A stretch of 64,000 nt of DNA from Ashinkailepas kermadecensis (GCA_034440615.1 JAOTOM010005151.1:658501-722500), one strand, 5' to 3'. Shown: positions 1 through 10,997, counted from the stretch's first letter. The notes: a model not told the origin generated them from the sequence alone. Numbers and translations are program-made.

Positions 1-371
1 GAAGCCATAGGCAGGCATGTGGGCCGCACAGTCCGGCCTGCTCTGTTCTCAATAGCCGAACGGAGGTCGCTATCAGCTAGAACCAAATCCATCGTATTTA
101 GCTGTTCGGGAGCCAGGAAAATCAGTTGAGGGTGAGGAAGTGTTCTGCAGTTTGGCGCCTATGGTTGACATGCATGCCCGAGGATAGCATTACTTATCAC
201 AGGATGCGTAGGAAGATGATATAGGCTGAAGTCAGACGTGAATTACATCTGATTCACGCCTATGACAAATTTCATGCCAATGCTAGGTCTTTCCAGATAG
301 TCAGCTGCACTTCTGTGTGCACACTAATGAGGAGGATCACTGACAGTGTGTAGAGAACGATGCTAGTTTTT

Positions 372-531
372 GTTTAGTTGGTTGTGGCTTTACGACGCGC
401 TCAGTAGCTGAGCCCACATGGCGCCGCCTGACTCTCACCCTGGCCGAAAGGGCCGGCACCGCGGGAAATTGAACCCCGCACCTCTGGCATGGCAGACGCT
501 CGGCTTAACGACTGAGCTACCCACGCCCGTA
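372..531 (-). repeat. tRNA-derived SINE, Gly-like head
   Basis: On the minus strand, positions 531 to about 465 resemble a tRNA. An A box (TAGCTCAGTCG) is followed by an anticodon-arm-like stretch similar to tRNA-Gly(GCC) and a slightly degraded B box (GGTTCAATTTC). A non-tRNA body then runs to an A-rich tail near 372 (ACTAAACAAAAAC). The extra body and imperfect B box argue for a SINE rather than a functional tRNA gene. Its tail resembles that of the SINE at 37799-37985. Confidence 0.7.
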
Positions 532-649
532 GTTAGTTCCCACCTTGTGCTTCAACAGACTGGCCATGTTAACACAATGAGGTAGATAGTTTCTTCAGAA
601 CCCAGGATGTAGGATTGAGTGGGGGTTTTGAGTCTCTTTTTATCGTCTT

Positions 650-724
650 ATAGTTTCTCCCTTATAGCTTTAGCCCAAATGACCCTGTAGCTCTTATTAA
701 GCCTTAGCACTTGATGACTTTAAG
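650..724 (+). repeat. 3' end fragment of the local non-LTR retrotransposon
   Basis: A stretch with CCCTGTAGCTCTTATTAAG followed by GATGACTTTAAG matches the 3' terminus of the elements at 36415-36850 (plus) and 22975-23858 (minus). Only the terminus is present, as expected for a severely 5'-truncated insertion. No coding potential remains. The adjacent stretch 1-371 shows no gene that I can support. Confidence 0.45.
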
Positions 725-879
725 TAGAGCATGCTATGGTTATTGTATGCTAGAACTATCCACTACGACTTCTGTTGGTGGGTGTACACCGCTTTCATCT
801 ACCATTATTCCGACCTACGGTCATCGGAGTGAAACAGACTTGTCACTGGGTTACCTTATTGTTGTTATCCTTGGTTAGT

Positions 880-1175
880 CTGTTGTGTGGTGCGATCACA
901 CTACTGTGTGGTGAAGTTGCCCTGCTGTGTGGTGTGTCTACTCTGCTGTGTAAAGTTACTTTGCTGTGTGGTGCGATTACACTGCTGTGTGGTGAGGTTG
1001 CCCTGATGTGTGGTGTGCTAGCCCGCCGTGAGGCGTAGCTACTCTGCTGTATGGTAAAGTTACTTTGCCGTGTGATGCGATTACTTCGCTGTATGATGAG
1101 GTTACCCTACTGTGTGGTATATCTGCTCTACTGCATGGTATGACTACCCTGCTGTGGAGTGTGGCTATCCCGCCT
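880..1175. repeat. Degenerate 20-25 bp tandem repeat next to the ankyrin exon
   Basis: About a dozen imperfect copies of a motif containing CTGCTGTGTGGTG lie immediately upstream of the acceptor at 1186. Open frames here are by-products of the repeat. Its position directly against an exon is the same arrangement seen at several other exons in this window. Confidence 0.75.
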
Positions 1176-1186
1176 GGCGCCGGCAG

Positions 1187-1388
1187 GAGGGCTACACGCC
1201 GCTGCACCTAGCCATTCTGCACGGCCACACAGAACAGGCGGCCGCCCTGCTGCGGCACGGCGCCTCGCCGACCGTCACTGACGGCGCCCGACGGACGGCG
1301 CTCCACCTGGCCGCCGCACAAGGCCACGTCGACCTCGTGTCTCAGCTGTTGGAGAGCGGCGCCGACCCGTCGGCCGTGGACAACGACG
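1187..1388 (+). CDS. Gene A exon: ankyrin repeats
   Basis: The exon follows the acceptor GCGCCGGCAG and ends before the donor GACG/gtcagt, entering in phase 0 and leaving in phase 1. It encodes two ankyrin repeats with the standard signatures GYTPLHLAILHGH and RTALHLAAAQGH, each followed by the loop-helix pattern (ALLRHGASP, QLLESGADP). Ankyrin repeats bind partner proteins. In ANKRD26 the N-terminal ankyrin block docks it at the centriole, so the same role is likely if the homology holds. Earlier repeats must lie in exons left of the window, because the first repeat here starts mid-array. Confidence 0.85.
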
Positions 1389-1539
1389 GTCAGTCAAACA
1401 CGCAGCTCGCTGTCTGTGTGTATCGCCCAGCTACTGTGTCTAACTGTGCTTTGTACTCAGAACCCCAGTCTGACCATTTTATGCTCTCCCCCAGTCCTGT
1501 TGTGTGTCTGATAGTCCGGCTAACCGTGCTGTGTTCCGA

Positions 1540-2090
1540 GCGTCCCATCTGGTTGTGCTGTGCACCTGGGCGCCGTCTGGCCGTGCTGTGGCCCGTCCGG
1601 CCGTGCGGTGCACCTGGATCGTGCTGGCCGTGCTGCGCCCCGTCCGGCCGTGCTGTGGCCCGTGCTGGCCGTGCTGTGGCCCGTCTGGCCGTGCTGTATT
1701 CTGTGGCCCGTCTGGCCGTGCGGTGCACCTGGATCGTGCTGGCCGTGCTGTGGCCCGTCTGGCCGTGCTGTGCTTGCTGGCCGTGCTGTCCCTGGCCGTG
1801 CGGTGCACCTGGATCGTGCTGGCCGTGCTGTGGCCCGTCTGGCCGTGCTGTGCACCTGGATCGTGCTGGCCGTGCTGTGGCCCGTCTGGCCGTGCGGTGC
1901 ACCTGGATCGTGCTGGCCGTGCTGCGCCCCGTCCGGCCGTGCGGTGCACCTGGATCGTGCTGGCCGTGCTGTGGCCCGTCCGGCCGTGCTGTGCACCTGG
2001 ATCGTGCTGGCCGTGCTGTGGCCCGTCTGGCCGTGCTGTGCACCTGGGCCGTGCTGGCCGTGCTGTGGCCCTGGGCGCCCGTCTAGCTGT
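1540..2090. repeat. 47-bp GC-rich minisatellite in the ankyrin intron
   Basis: The core GGCCGTGCTGTGGCCCGTC alternates with CGGTGCACCTGGATCGTGCT, giving an approximately 47-bp unit with internal sub-repeats. It fills most of the intron 1389-2112, ending about 20 bp before the next acceptor. Long open frames on both strands are products of the repeat: no stop codon occurs in the unit and all frames give Cys/Ala/Arg-rich nonsense. Confidence 0.9.
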
Positions 2091-2112
2091 GCTGAGCGGG
2101 AAATATCTACAG

Positions 2113-2237
2113 GTCGGACCGCCGGCGACCTGGCGCTGGCTGAAGGCTTCCCCAGTGTGCGGAACCTGATCCGCCGACTCAGCCGCCAACACCGCAGCCT
2201 CAGCCAGATGTTCAGTATAGACGAGTTTCAGCAACAG
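2113..2237 (+). CDS. Gene A exon: last ankyrin repeat and linker
   Basis: After the acceptor AAATATCTACAG the exon begins with GT, which joins the G left by the previous exon to complete a Gly codon. The spliced product reads DNDGRTAGDLALAEG, a textbook ankyrin repeat start, then a helical linker rich in Arg/Gln (RRLSRQHRSL). This exact phase and domain join is strong evidence for the exon pair. The end is ambiguous: CAG/gtgtcc at 2237 or CAG/gtcaat at 2261, both phase 0, giving eight optional residues. Confidence 0.8.
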
Positions 2238-2331
2238 GTGTCCCAGTCGCCAGTCCATCAGGTCAATGAAGTCGGCGTCAGGTCTGACGTGCAGCGTAGA
2301 TACGTAGTGTGTATGGTGAAATTGTAATGTT

Positions 2332-2332
<1 letters not shown>

Positions 2333-2392
<60 letters not shown>

Positions 2393-2505
2393 GTGCGCAT
2401 ATAAGTCGGCTTCAGGTTTGACGTGGGGCGTGAATACGTAGCTTGTCTGGTGAAATTGTGGCGTTTAGGAGTCCTATGCTTGCTATTTGGGTATACATAC
2501 ATACA

Positions 2506-2588
<83 letters not shown>

Positions 2589-2600
2589 TTTACGCTTGTC
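2333..2600. repeat. Two (TA)n microsatellites with a diverged 80-bp spacer duplication
   Basis: (TA)n runs lie at about 2335-2388 and 2507-2562, the second ending in (TATG)n. The flanks at 2278-2330 and 2400-2456 are clearly related to each other (both hold GTGAAATTGT after a TACGTAG motif). The block is therefore a tandem duplication, each copy with its own TA tract. It is intronic. Confidence 0.85.
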
Positions 2601-2641
2601 AAGCAATGTAATAGAGAATGGTACACGCATCTTGTCTACAG

Positions 2642-2827
2642 ATGGTGGAGCAGCGTGACTCTGTTTCCTCGGCCGGGATGCCGACTCCGAGACCAGCATC
2701 GCCATCACCTGTCACTACTGCCCTTGCCACCCCTGCCGCCCCGGCTGCCTCTCTCGCACCCGCCGCCACGGACTCGGACTCGTGGAGCGATGACGAGGAG
2801 CTGAACCTCGCGCCGGTGTCCCACAAG
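2642..2827 (+). CDS. Gene A exon: Ala/Pro-rich linker with first acidic-Trp motif
   Basis: The acceptor CTTGTCTACAG and donor CACAAG/gtcaga bound a 62-codon, phase 0-0 exon. It encodes a Ser/Ala/Pro-rich low-complexity segment ending in DSDSWSDDEELNLAP. That is the first of the acidic-Trp motifs that recur through the next, much larger exon, which ties this small exon to it. No fold is predicted. Stretch 2828-3603 has no further exon that I can support. Confidence 0.7.
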
Positions 2828-3348
2828 GTCAGAGTCCAAGTTGCACCGTGTGCAGCGAGGCTGTCGTGGCGGCTGCCACGGCGATCCGGACGAGACTGGG
2901 CTGCCATGGTGATGTGATGTGGATAGGCTGTCGTGGTGGTCCGACTTCGGCTGGGCTTCCATGGTGATTTGGCCGTGGCTAGACTGTCGTTGTAAGTTAG
3001 GATTGATTGCTATGTGAAAGACAGACGATTCCTATGCCTGCTGAAAAGGATTAACGTTGTTTATGAAATATATTCCCAAAAAGTCGTCCTGCAATTCCGA
3101 GTGTATTTAAACTTCTGCGAGTTTGTGTTAAAGTGTGTTTTTATCGTCAATATGCATGTTTTACTCGCTTTGCGATCCTGTATATTCCATAATGTAAGTA
3201 GCTCGCGCACGACTGTTCTTTAATTGACATTTAGATTTTCCGTTATCTACACCCGTCATTAACATACTGATGCGGACGTGGCTAATACCAGTTTTATCAT
3301 GAACATATTCGATATCGTCTTATAACTCGTATTATTTTTGTTGGGCGC

Positions 3349-3395
3349 TATATGACCTATGCAGTCGATAGGCCCCTAAACTACAAGAACTAACT
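3349..3395 (+). repeat. Dispersed 50-bp repeat tail (copy 1)
   Basis: The sequence TGGGCGCTATATGACCTATG followed by CAGTCGATAGGC and CTAAAC recurs with changes at about 9190-9240 and 44573-44624. It looks like the 3' part of a short interspersed element. The microsatellite-like TGACTTGATGACTTGATT near 3459 may be another element's terminus. Confidence 0.5.
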
Positions 3396-3603
3396 TGTCC
3401 TATTTTCCGTGTTCTTTTCAACATTTCGATGGCGCTGAGTGTAAGACGGTACAAAAAGATGACTTGATGACTTGATTAAATCGGAAAGAACAAGAGGGTC
3501 CGTTTCTGCCGCTTTATACATCGGCCCCAGATGAACTACCAGCTAATTGGTGCGTCCAGGGCGGGTTTCTTTCTATAGACGTGTTCATCTGCATGTGTTT
3601 CAG

Positions 3604-6360
3604 CCGTCGCTGCCACTGCCGGCTTGTTTTCTCTCCGCTGCACCGTCACCTGTGCCACCCGACGCCACCGGTGAGGCAGCGCCTGGTGACGTCACAGCCA
3701 GTAACGTCAGTGGTGTGAAGCGGCTCTCCTCTGCCGGCGGGACTGGCGCGGTACACAGCGGGGGTTCGAGCCCCGCAAGAGGACGCGTCACCAACTGGAG
3801 CGGCTCAGAGTCGGGCTCCGATCACCAGTCGAAGAATGGTGGACTGGCGGGAGAGAATGGAGATCGGTCAGCAAGTGGGCAGCCGGGTGCGCTGGACGCG
3901 CCCGGGAGGAGAGAGGGAGCCGTGCTGGTACCCCGGTCGCCCAAGGGACCGGCCGCCGGGGAGGAGGAGGGTGCCGACTCCAGCTGGGGTGACGTCAGTC
4001 CGGTGCTGCCATCTGGCCGGCCGGCGCCGGCAGCTGGGCCCGGCTCGGGCAGGCTCAGACCCCGTGACTCAGCCGGATCTGGATCTGACCACAGTGATGT
4101 GGACCGTGCAGATGACAGCTGGACGGAGAGTCCCGTGCCACGCCGGCCAGCCGGTCTCCCGGCTCAAGGAGAGCCGTCAGTAGCGGCTGGCGAGTTCATC
4201 AAGTCTGGAGCTGCCGACGAGCAAAACATCGGGGCTGATGATTTGAGTCCTATTTTACCCAAGTCGCCCACTGAGTCTGCGCAAGGGACACGCACGAAAA
4301 AGGGTGGTATCTGGAGAAGCTCCGGCGTCGCTGGCCCTCGGTCGGTCGCTGTCAATTCTGAGAAAAAGGAAGCGACCGCAGATCCACTTCCGATTGCGTC
4401 GGAGTCTGCTGTTCTTACTACTGTTGATAGCATGGTTGGGAAGAGTGAAGACAGTTGGGGCGATGATGACACCCATGTTTTACTCGGAGACTTCCCTGGG
4501 TCGGCCATATCGAAGTCAGTGAATACCAGGAACACAAAAATAAATACGAGATCTGCTCCATTGGACTCCGGTACTCTTAGCAGCCTTGGGCAGGGGGTCG
4601 AGAAAGACGGCTGGGGCGATGTCAGCCCAATCATGACTCAGAAGCCCGCTGAATCGGATCACCACAGCGGTTCCGTCCTCATCGAACGGTCGCCCGAAAA
4701 GCAGCGAGAAGCTGAAGCAGATAAGCAACACTCATCCGATGAAGACACCTGGGGAGACACCAGCTCCGTTCTGCCCAGGTCAGCTGACGTAACTAGATCA
4801 GAAGTTGCCAAGCCAGACGGCTCGGCAGAATGTGCCGATCCGGGTGCACTTCGCTCATCGATCAGCCGTTCAGCTCGGGAGAGCGAAGCGAAGGACAGCT
4901 GGGGAGATGATGACCACTCTGGTCGGCACGTCACCGAGCGTGAGAAGCACGGCGGACACGACGCAACCAGAGTCACTCGCGACCAACTGATAGACAAGAC
5001 AGGGTCGGCTGCACCAGGTGTGTCTGTATCACCTGGTCGGCCCGGAGGTAGTCAGACGGACTCAGGATCGGTGGACTTTTCGGAAGACGAAGGCGTCCTG
5101 GTGTCACCGGACTCGGATCGGCGCCAGCGCGGCCGGCAGGCGGCGACACAAATTGAAGCGATCATCGAAGATGATCCTCGTCCTGGTGAACTGTCGGATA
5201 AACACAAAGTGGGTAGCCAGCTGAAGTATTTTGAAAGAGATGGAATGGCAGAAAAAGCGCCACACCCACGGGAGGAGAAAACAGTTGGCGAACCGCAAAA
5301 TGCAGAAAATAAGGATAGTTGGAGTGATTCTTTGCATAGCACTAACAACAATGTCACGTGCAGCAGGTCGACAGATAAAATTGTAATGCCTGGCGAGAGA
5401 CATAGTGCAAATGGTAATGACAAGATTGACTCTCTCATCGAGACTAAAGTGACGCACGAGATGCTCGGCCCGTCTCAGAGCAGTACGAGGGGTGGAACCA
5501 CTGAGCTGGCCGCGACTCTTTTAGCCGCTGCCCCTGATACTCGCGATTTGGAGAAAGGCGTGAGTGCTAACCAGCCAACCCAGCAGTCTGATGATGAAGA
5601 TACGTGGGGTGATAGCGTCCATCTGCCGGAATCATTCACCCAGCCGACCGGACTCTTGAACGATAACCGTGAATTTGTGGACCAACGTCGCCCAACTGGG
5701 TCAGCCAAGACGTCGCCCGTGAAATCCGAAGATGCGCACCAGTCTGAATCTGTCAAGTTCGCACAGACAGCTGACGGTAGGGATGTCGAGGTAACTTCTG
5801 CGTCGGCAGCGCGCCTCGCTGAGTCGGCGACTCTGACGGAGCCGATGGCCCACCCGACTGGCGCGACTCCGCCGCAGCCGGCTGACCTCCACAGTATGCC
5901 TGAGGACGACCAAGGTCCAGTCTATCTTCAGTCTGCCTCCACAGTCTGTCTGGGGTCGCCGGGGCTGCCCGCCTTAGACCACGGCGGTGGGTGCGCGGTC
6001 GCCGCCGAAGCCGCATCGGAGGGTGGCTGGGACAGCTCTTCGGCGGCCGACGACGGAGCCGATTCGGAGCCGGCGCCAGCCGCGCCGCCAGCGCCGCCGC
6101 CCGACCGTCGAGACAGCTGGAGCGATTCGTCCTCGGCCCGAGACATGGGCGACTCGTTGCCGGATGGTGGCCGCCGGCACTCGGGACACAGTCGCACCAC
6201 CTCGCCGGGCGGAGCTGACCGCGGCCGGGCAGCCGAGGAGGCGGCGGTGGACGCTGCAGGCGCGCCCTTCAGACCGGCCCGCAGGAAGACGGTGTGTATC
6301 ATGTCGCCGGCGCATTCGTCCGTCTCGGAGAGCGGCCAGGAGTCCAGACGCAGAGGGCAG
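3604..6360 (+). CDS. Gene A exon: 919-codon acidic disordered region with Trp motif array
   Basis: A single large exon lies between acceptor CATGTGTTTCAG and donor GGGCAG/gtgaga, phase 0 at both ends. The product is rich in Ser, Asp, Gly and Pro with no predicted fold. About ten short acidic motifs centred on Trp are spread along it (Trp codons near 3984, 4120, 4456, 4611, 4749, 4900, 5319, 5604, 6027, 6118), for example DSSWGDVSPVLP, EDSWGDDD, DGWGDVSPIM, DTWGD and DSWSDSS. Some share a longer unit W-G-D-V-S-P-V/I-L/M, and a Trp-less relative, DDLSPILPKS, lies near 4235. The flanking serines are good casein-kinase-type sites. Repeated short motifs in a disordered chain suggest multivalent binding to one partner, unidentified. 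Confidence 0.8.
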
Positions 6361-7297
6361 GTGAGACTCTAGGAGCCTTGATGGTACGGAAAGAATGCGG
6401 GTACCAAGAACAACTGAGAGTTCATGAGCGTTAAGTTAAGCGTTAAAGTTAGTGTTAAGCGTTAAGCGTTAAATTTCGGGATTCACTGAGGTTGCTCTGC
6501 ACAGACAAAGATGAGAGTCCAGGAACGGAGTATGTTGTGATTCTGGAGCCAGGTATATGTGAGGCCGATTGAATAATTACCTGAAGGTCATGATAAATTT
6601 TACCAAAAGCTCATTAACTGGGAAAATTGTCCAAAAACTGTTCTGATGTATTTTGGCTTGACAATTCTTCGGAGATTTGGGTTTCTGAAGAAGGGCCAAG
6701 CCCGAAATATGTCGGACCAGGTTGTGAACCTTTTTTCAAGTTAATATGACCATTTGGTTAGGTGCTTTTACCAATCATTTTCAATATAATGATGACCAGT
6801 GCATCTTTCTGCAACATTAGCAATAAGTCCTGTTTGGATTACTCTGAATTTATTTCTCTGCTGAATTGAGGTCTGTTTTATGATCTACCCGATGCTTGTT
6901 TTTTTTTCTGATTCTGGTTGCTCTTGTAGTTCATTCCCCAAGTACTTGCGAAAAACATGAAATTGTGCTTACTTCGAAATTGCTTAGGAAAATAGACATT
7001 GCCATGGTAGCTTGCTGATATTCTGTCGTAGCAGCAGCCAGTTAAGCCTCACGGGTGAAGTATACTGCTTATTTTCATGTATTTTTGTTTCAACGGTACC
7101 ATTTAGTACCGATATATTTGAACTTAAGACCCCCTTCTGAACCATTTATCAAATGAATCTCACGTCCTCCCCATCGTCCAATTTATGCCGAAAGACCTAC
7201 GTAATCAAAACATGTTGCGATATTTGTGACTTTATAACGACATGAAGTGTTAGCTAAGTTGATTGTACTGACGACAATGTCTGCCATTGGTCTGCAG

Positions 7298-8151
7298 TGT
7301 TCTGGTAGTCTCTCCGGCACCCTGGGTCGTGAGGGTACACTGCAGGGGTGCGAGGAGCTGTGGGCGCGTAACGACACGGCAGTGCCACCTGGTCGTGACC
7401 GTCGGCGTCGCCGCCGCCGTATGTCACTGCTGGGCAAACGGCGGATCTCGGTGGGTCTGCCTCTCTCGGACACTGAAACGGAGCCCTGGACCAGCCCACC
7501 GCCGAGCAGCGCGCGCCGCAGCTCGTCTGGATCCATGTCGTCGGCGGGCCGGCGCTCCGAACTGCTGGGCAGCACCGGTCGGCGACTGCACAGCCTCAAG
7601 AGGGCGGTGCTAGCGCCGCTCAGGTCGATGCGGCGCCGCTCCACGTCGCGCGGCTCGCCGGAACGCCGCCGACACTCTATCTCCATCGCGTCCTTTCTGG
7701 ACGAGCGCCACAGCCCGGGCGTGGGCTGCGGCTATCTCAACGCCGACGACGAGCCGGAGGACATGTACCGGGCGGAGGCGGCCGGAAGTGGTGGTGACGC
7801 CGCGCCGGACCCGTTGCTGCGGCAGGCGTCGGATCCCGGGCCGCCCGAGCGGCCGGCCCGTCACCGGTCACGGCTGGCGGACCAGCCACCTGTTGCTGTC
7901 GAGCGGCGCATGCCGCGTGTGAACGCCGGCGCTCTGACAGACATCGCCGAGGCTGACGGCGCCGAGGAGGAGGCGGCCGGCAGACGCCGTCGGAGTGCCG
8001 CGGCCGACTCGGCTCGCCGTGGCTTGTCGACGGACGTCGCCGGCAGGCGTCGCTCTCTGGACGAAGACGCGCTCCGCATGGTCGCCAGCTGGCAGACCGA
8101 CCCGCAGCAGGTCTCCGATGCTTCGAACGGGGAGCATCAGGATCTTGGCAG
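7298..8151 (+). CDS. Gene A exon: basic Arg/Ser-rich disordered region
   Basis: Acceptor TTGGTCTGCAG and donor GGCAG/gtcagt; enters phase 0, leaves phase 2. The 284-codon product starts with a strongly basic cluster (DRRRRRRRMSLLGKRR), then Ser/Arg-rich RS-like stretches (RSMRRRSTSRGSPERRRHS), then an acidic-to-basic alternation ending SNGEHQDLGR. No known domain is visible. The contrast with the acidic previous exon suggests intramolecular or microtubule/nucleic-acid contact, but that is speculation. The last 20 bases plus the donor have been copied into the downstream intron (next entry). Stretch 6361-7297 is intron, with GCGTTAA-type short repeats at 6421-6475. Confidence 0.75.
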
Positions 8152-8600
8152 GTCAGTCGGCGTTATCCGGTGCGTGTGCTGTGGTGTGTCGGCACTTACT
8201 GTACGGCGTCTCCAGTGAGAAGCATCAGGATCTCCTCAGATCAGTCAGCCGTACCAGGTGCAGTGTGATGTGGTATGTTGGCACATCCTGTCCGGCTCTT
8301 CCAGTGGGGACTACCAGGATCTCCTCAGGTCAGTAAGCCGTGCCAGGTGCAGTGTGCTGTGGTATGTTGGCACATCCTGTCCGGCGCTTCCAGTGAGGAC
8401 TACCAGGATCTCGTCGGGTCAGTCAGCCGCACCCGCTGTAGTGTGCTGTGGTATGTCGGCACCTCCTGTCCAGCGCTTCCATTGGGGAATACCAAAATTT
8501 TTTCCGGGTATCAGCCGCACCCGCTGTAGTGTGCTGTGGTATGTGGCCTCCTGTCCAGCTTCCAGTGAGACTACCAGGATCTCTCGGGTCATTCACCCCC
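8133..8600 (+). repeat. 88-bp tandem array copying the exon end and donor
   Basis: About five copies of an 88-89 bp unit begin with the real exon end (GAGCATCAGGATCTTGGCAG/gtcagt). Each later copy carries a pyrimidine-rich acceptor-like ...CTTCCAG, then 24 nt, then a donor-like gtcagt. The candidate 24-nt cassettes are at 8216-8239 (donor mutated to atcagt), 8305-8328 (sites intact) and 8394-8417 (last exon base pair GG, donor intact). Two further copies (about 8480 and 8565) are decayed. Cassettes read in gene A's phase as SEKHQDLL, SGDYQDLL and SEDYQDLV. Confidence 0.85.
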
Positions 8601-9189
8601 CCCCGTGTGCTGTGGTGTGTTAACACCTCCAACACGGCCAATTGTGGGTGTTTCAATTATGATTTTGTCGGATATACTCAATGCAATTTTAAGCTCGTTT
8701 GTATCATAATATGTTCCACCATGATGTGCAGTCTTTGTCCACCATGATATGTTGTGCAATGCTGTGCGACATTTGTTCCACACACTTAACCGTGGATACT
8801 AATAATGAACTTATTGCAGTATAAATGTGCTATTCGGACTTTAGGAATTGCTATTGATTGTGGAACATGAACAGGCACATGCGTTGTATTTTTCCTCTTC
8901 ATAATGCTTTGCGCAAGGGCTCTCTAAGCACACATCACCGGATTACGACCGGCATCGTTTTAATGGGAATCTTGCAGGCCAGCATGAACTTGAGCAAGGG
9001 TGTTGTAGAAATATCATTTTGAAAGGTTCGGCAAGTTCGATTCCTTCATGCTAAGCCGTCAACTTCATTAGTATTATTTCTGTTCTCTACCCGATTCGGA
9101 ACGGAACATTTTTCGTGTAATGTGCAATTTCGCTTTGGCGTTTCCATTGAGTACACCACACATTTTGTACGTCAACTAACGGTAATAAC

Positions 9190-9240
9190 ATTGGGCGCTG
9201 TATGACTAACGCAGTCGTTGCGCTCCTAAGCCTAAATGAC
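9190..9240 (+). repeat. Dispersed 50-bp repeat tail (copy 2)
   Basis: TGGGCGCTGTATGACTAACG and CAGTCGTTGCGCTCCTAAG match the element at 3349-3395 and that at 44573-44624. The rest of 8600-9388 is intron without further recognisable content. Confidence 0.5.
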
Positions 9241-9388
9241 CAACCAACGGTGATAATAGCGTAATGACGCCGCGGTTAGCTGAGAAGGCCGATTATTCCA
9301 TTGAGTATGAGTATGAGCTCACGTGATGCTCAGCGTGATCAGCAATGCAAATATAACTTGCATTAAATTTATTTCCACGTATCCACAG

Positions 9389-9445
9389 TGGACAGGACAC
9401 GGACAGCAATCAGTTTCGTCGTCTGGACGGAACGCTGCTCAGTCG
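9389..9445 (+). CDS. Gene A candidate small exon
   Basis: After acceptor CGTATCCACAG a T completes the AG left in phase 2 by the previous exon (Ser). The reading SGQDTDSNQFRRLDGTLLS is open. A weak donor CAGTCG/gttatt would leave phase 2, as needed by the exon at 24647. A better-looking donor 32 bp on (GGCG/gtagat) gives phase 1 instead. Length, phase and hydrophilic content fit gene A, but the donor is doubtful. Confidence 0.35.
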
Positions 9446-10597
9446 GTTATTTCCAGTCGTTGGCGGTAGATCGTTCAATCCGTGTTAATCTGGCCGCACC
9501 GGTGCACCACGATTCGCTTCAGAGGCACACCCTGCGATGTTCCAAGCGCCTCGATCTGGAAGCACACATCATCACTCACAACTTGGGCGTGTTGGATGTA
9601 GTCGTATGGTGTTTTTGGGAGCTTTGTGAAGTCAGATGCTGCATGGGGAGGGGGTATACAATGTGGCCTACCTGGCCGGCAGTAAAGAGCTAACAACAAA
9701 TGTCACGATCGGTAGGAGACAATAGCTACATGGAAAAAAAAACTTGTGTTTGGAACTTTCAGCTGCAGTGTACCAGTGAGGCAGTGTTCTTAAATTAACT
9801 TAGTTGGGTATCGACCCGATCAGGGATATATTTATTCAGCTCACAATTGGCCGAACAGCCTGCCTCGATAACCGCATTGCTCCGCCCGACAACCAATTAT
9901 CACATATTCCCTGCGTATTATTACTCGAAGGATCTTGCAAGACATTTTGTTTGTGTCACGATAGCTCGAACGGCGTCGTATCGTCGTATATGACGGTGAT
10001 TGTTTCTGGAATTCGCTGGTGACAGACCGAACCAGTGAACCAGACGTTGGCCGCCCCGTGCCGGCGGCCAACGCTTGGCGCGCGCTGCGAGTGGGTCGAC
10101 ACCTCCATTGGCTTAATATGGGGTTGGAAAGTGTTCGACGAAAAGCGCGTGTTGCACATATTGAAGTGCGGCTGGGCTGCCATAGGTGCCATTGAGCCAG
10201 GTTTGGTACCACACGAAACCTCTCCTTGTTGGTCACCCACTCTGCAAGGTTTCGGTGGAATCGGCTCGACATGTTACAAGGGGTGTAAAAATGGTCTTCT
10301 TTACCCTTATTCATGATTGAGTCTGGTTATCGAAAATCACGCCCAAGGACGAAACGGGATTGTTTGCATTTGTGGGGTCCACGTACCGGCAACATTTTTC
10401 ACATGACCAGCAAGCTCCGTCCTGCATGTGCAGCCTCCCGTTGTGATACAATTATGTGTACATCATTGTATCATCATCGCCGCGATCGTAGCATTTGCAA
10501 TTATTCCAACAGCGATAGTGACGTAGCAAGGCGAGATTGAACCGTAAACACTACACATATATTTAGGTTTTTGTGGTGCCCGCGGTACCTGTGCATT

Positions 10598-10641
10598 TTA
10601 TCTGCGATGACTTTGCCCGCAATCGGCAATCCTGCACACCC
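10598..10641 (-). CDS. Cyclophilin terminal exon (gene B)
   Basis: On the minus strand, acceptor CCATGTTTCAG is followed by GG (completing Gly with the previous exon's G), then VCRIADCGQSHRR and TAA at 10598. IADCGQ is the hallmark end of cyclophilin domains (beta-8). The tail is four residues longer than in human PPIA and basic. The exon is only 44 nt. Stretch 9446-10597 holds nothing else that I can support as a gene. Confidence 0.7.
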
Positions 10642-10966
10642 CTGAAACATGGCATCTTCACGCCAGGAATCAAACCCAACACCCGGCAGCCGTAAATGTG
10701 GGGCGGTGAATTATGGTGAGCGAGGCAGGCTATACAGCCTGTCATGAAATGAATAGTTGCATGCTGATCGGGCCGATCAACACCTAACTGAACGAATTTG
10801 AGGACACCGCAGTGATGTATCGTGCACTCTCAATTTTCATGTCACCTTTCCCTATAGCCTGCACGGCGCCACTTTTCTGTTCCACCGTGGGCTACCTGAT
10901 GTGATATCTGCCTGTTCGGACAACCTTCTTCGTTAGCGAACGTCAATTAGTTACACACCTGGATAC

Positions 10967-10997
10967 CTCCAGCTTGAAACATCCATCTGCCAAGTAC
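10967..10997 (-). CDS. Cyclophilin 31-nt micro-exon (gene B)
   Basis: A 31-nt candidate lies between minus-strand acceptor TTGGATTCCAG and donor GCTGGAG/gtatcc. It enters phase 0 and leaves phase 1, exactly what is needed to link the exon ending LRK (11038) to the one starting at 10641. The product [10 protein letters not shown] would replace the variable loop that precedes the last beta strand in typical cyclophilins. Phase fit is the main support. An alternative donor 8 bp on (CCAG/gtgtgt) would break the frame. Confidence 0.5.

Noticed and set aside
465..531. Functional tRNA gene
   Set aside because: B box is imperfect and the sequence continues into a SINE body with an A-rich tail.
1390..2327. 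Several Cys/Ala-rich long frames on both strands
   Set aside because: Intronic 47-bp minisatellite; phase-perfect splicing of the ankyrin exons removes it.
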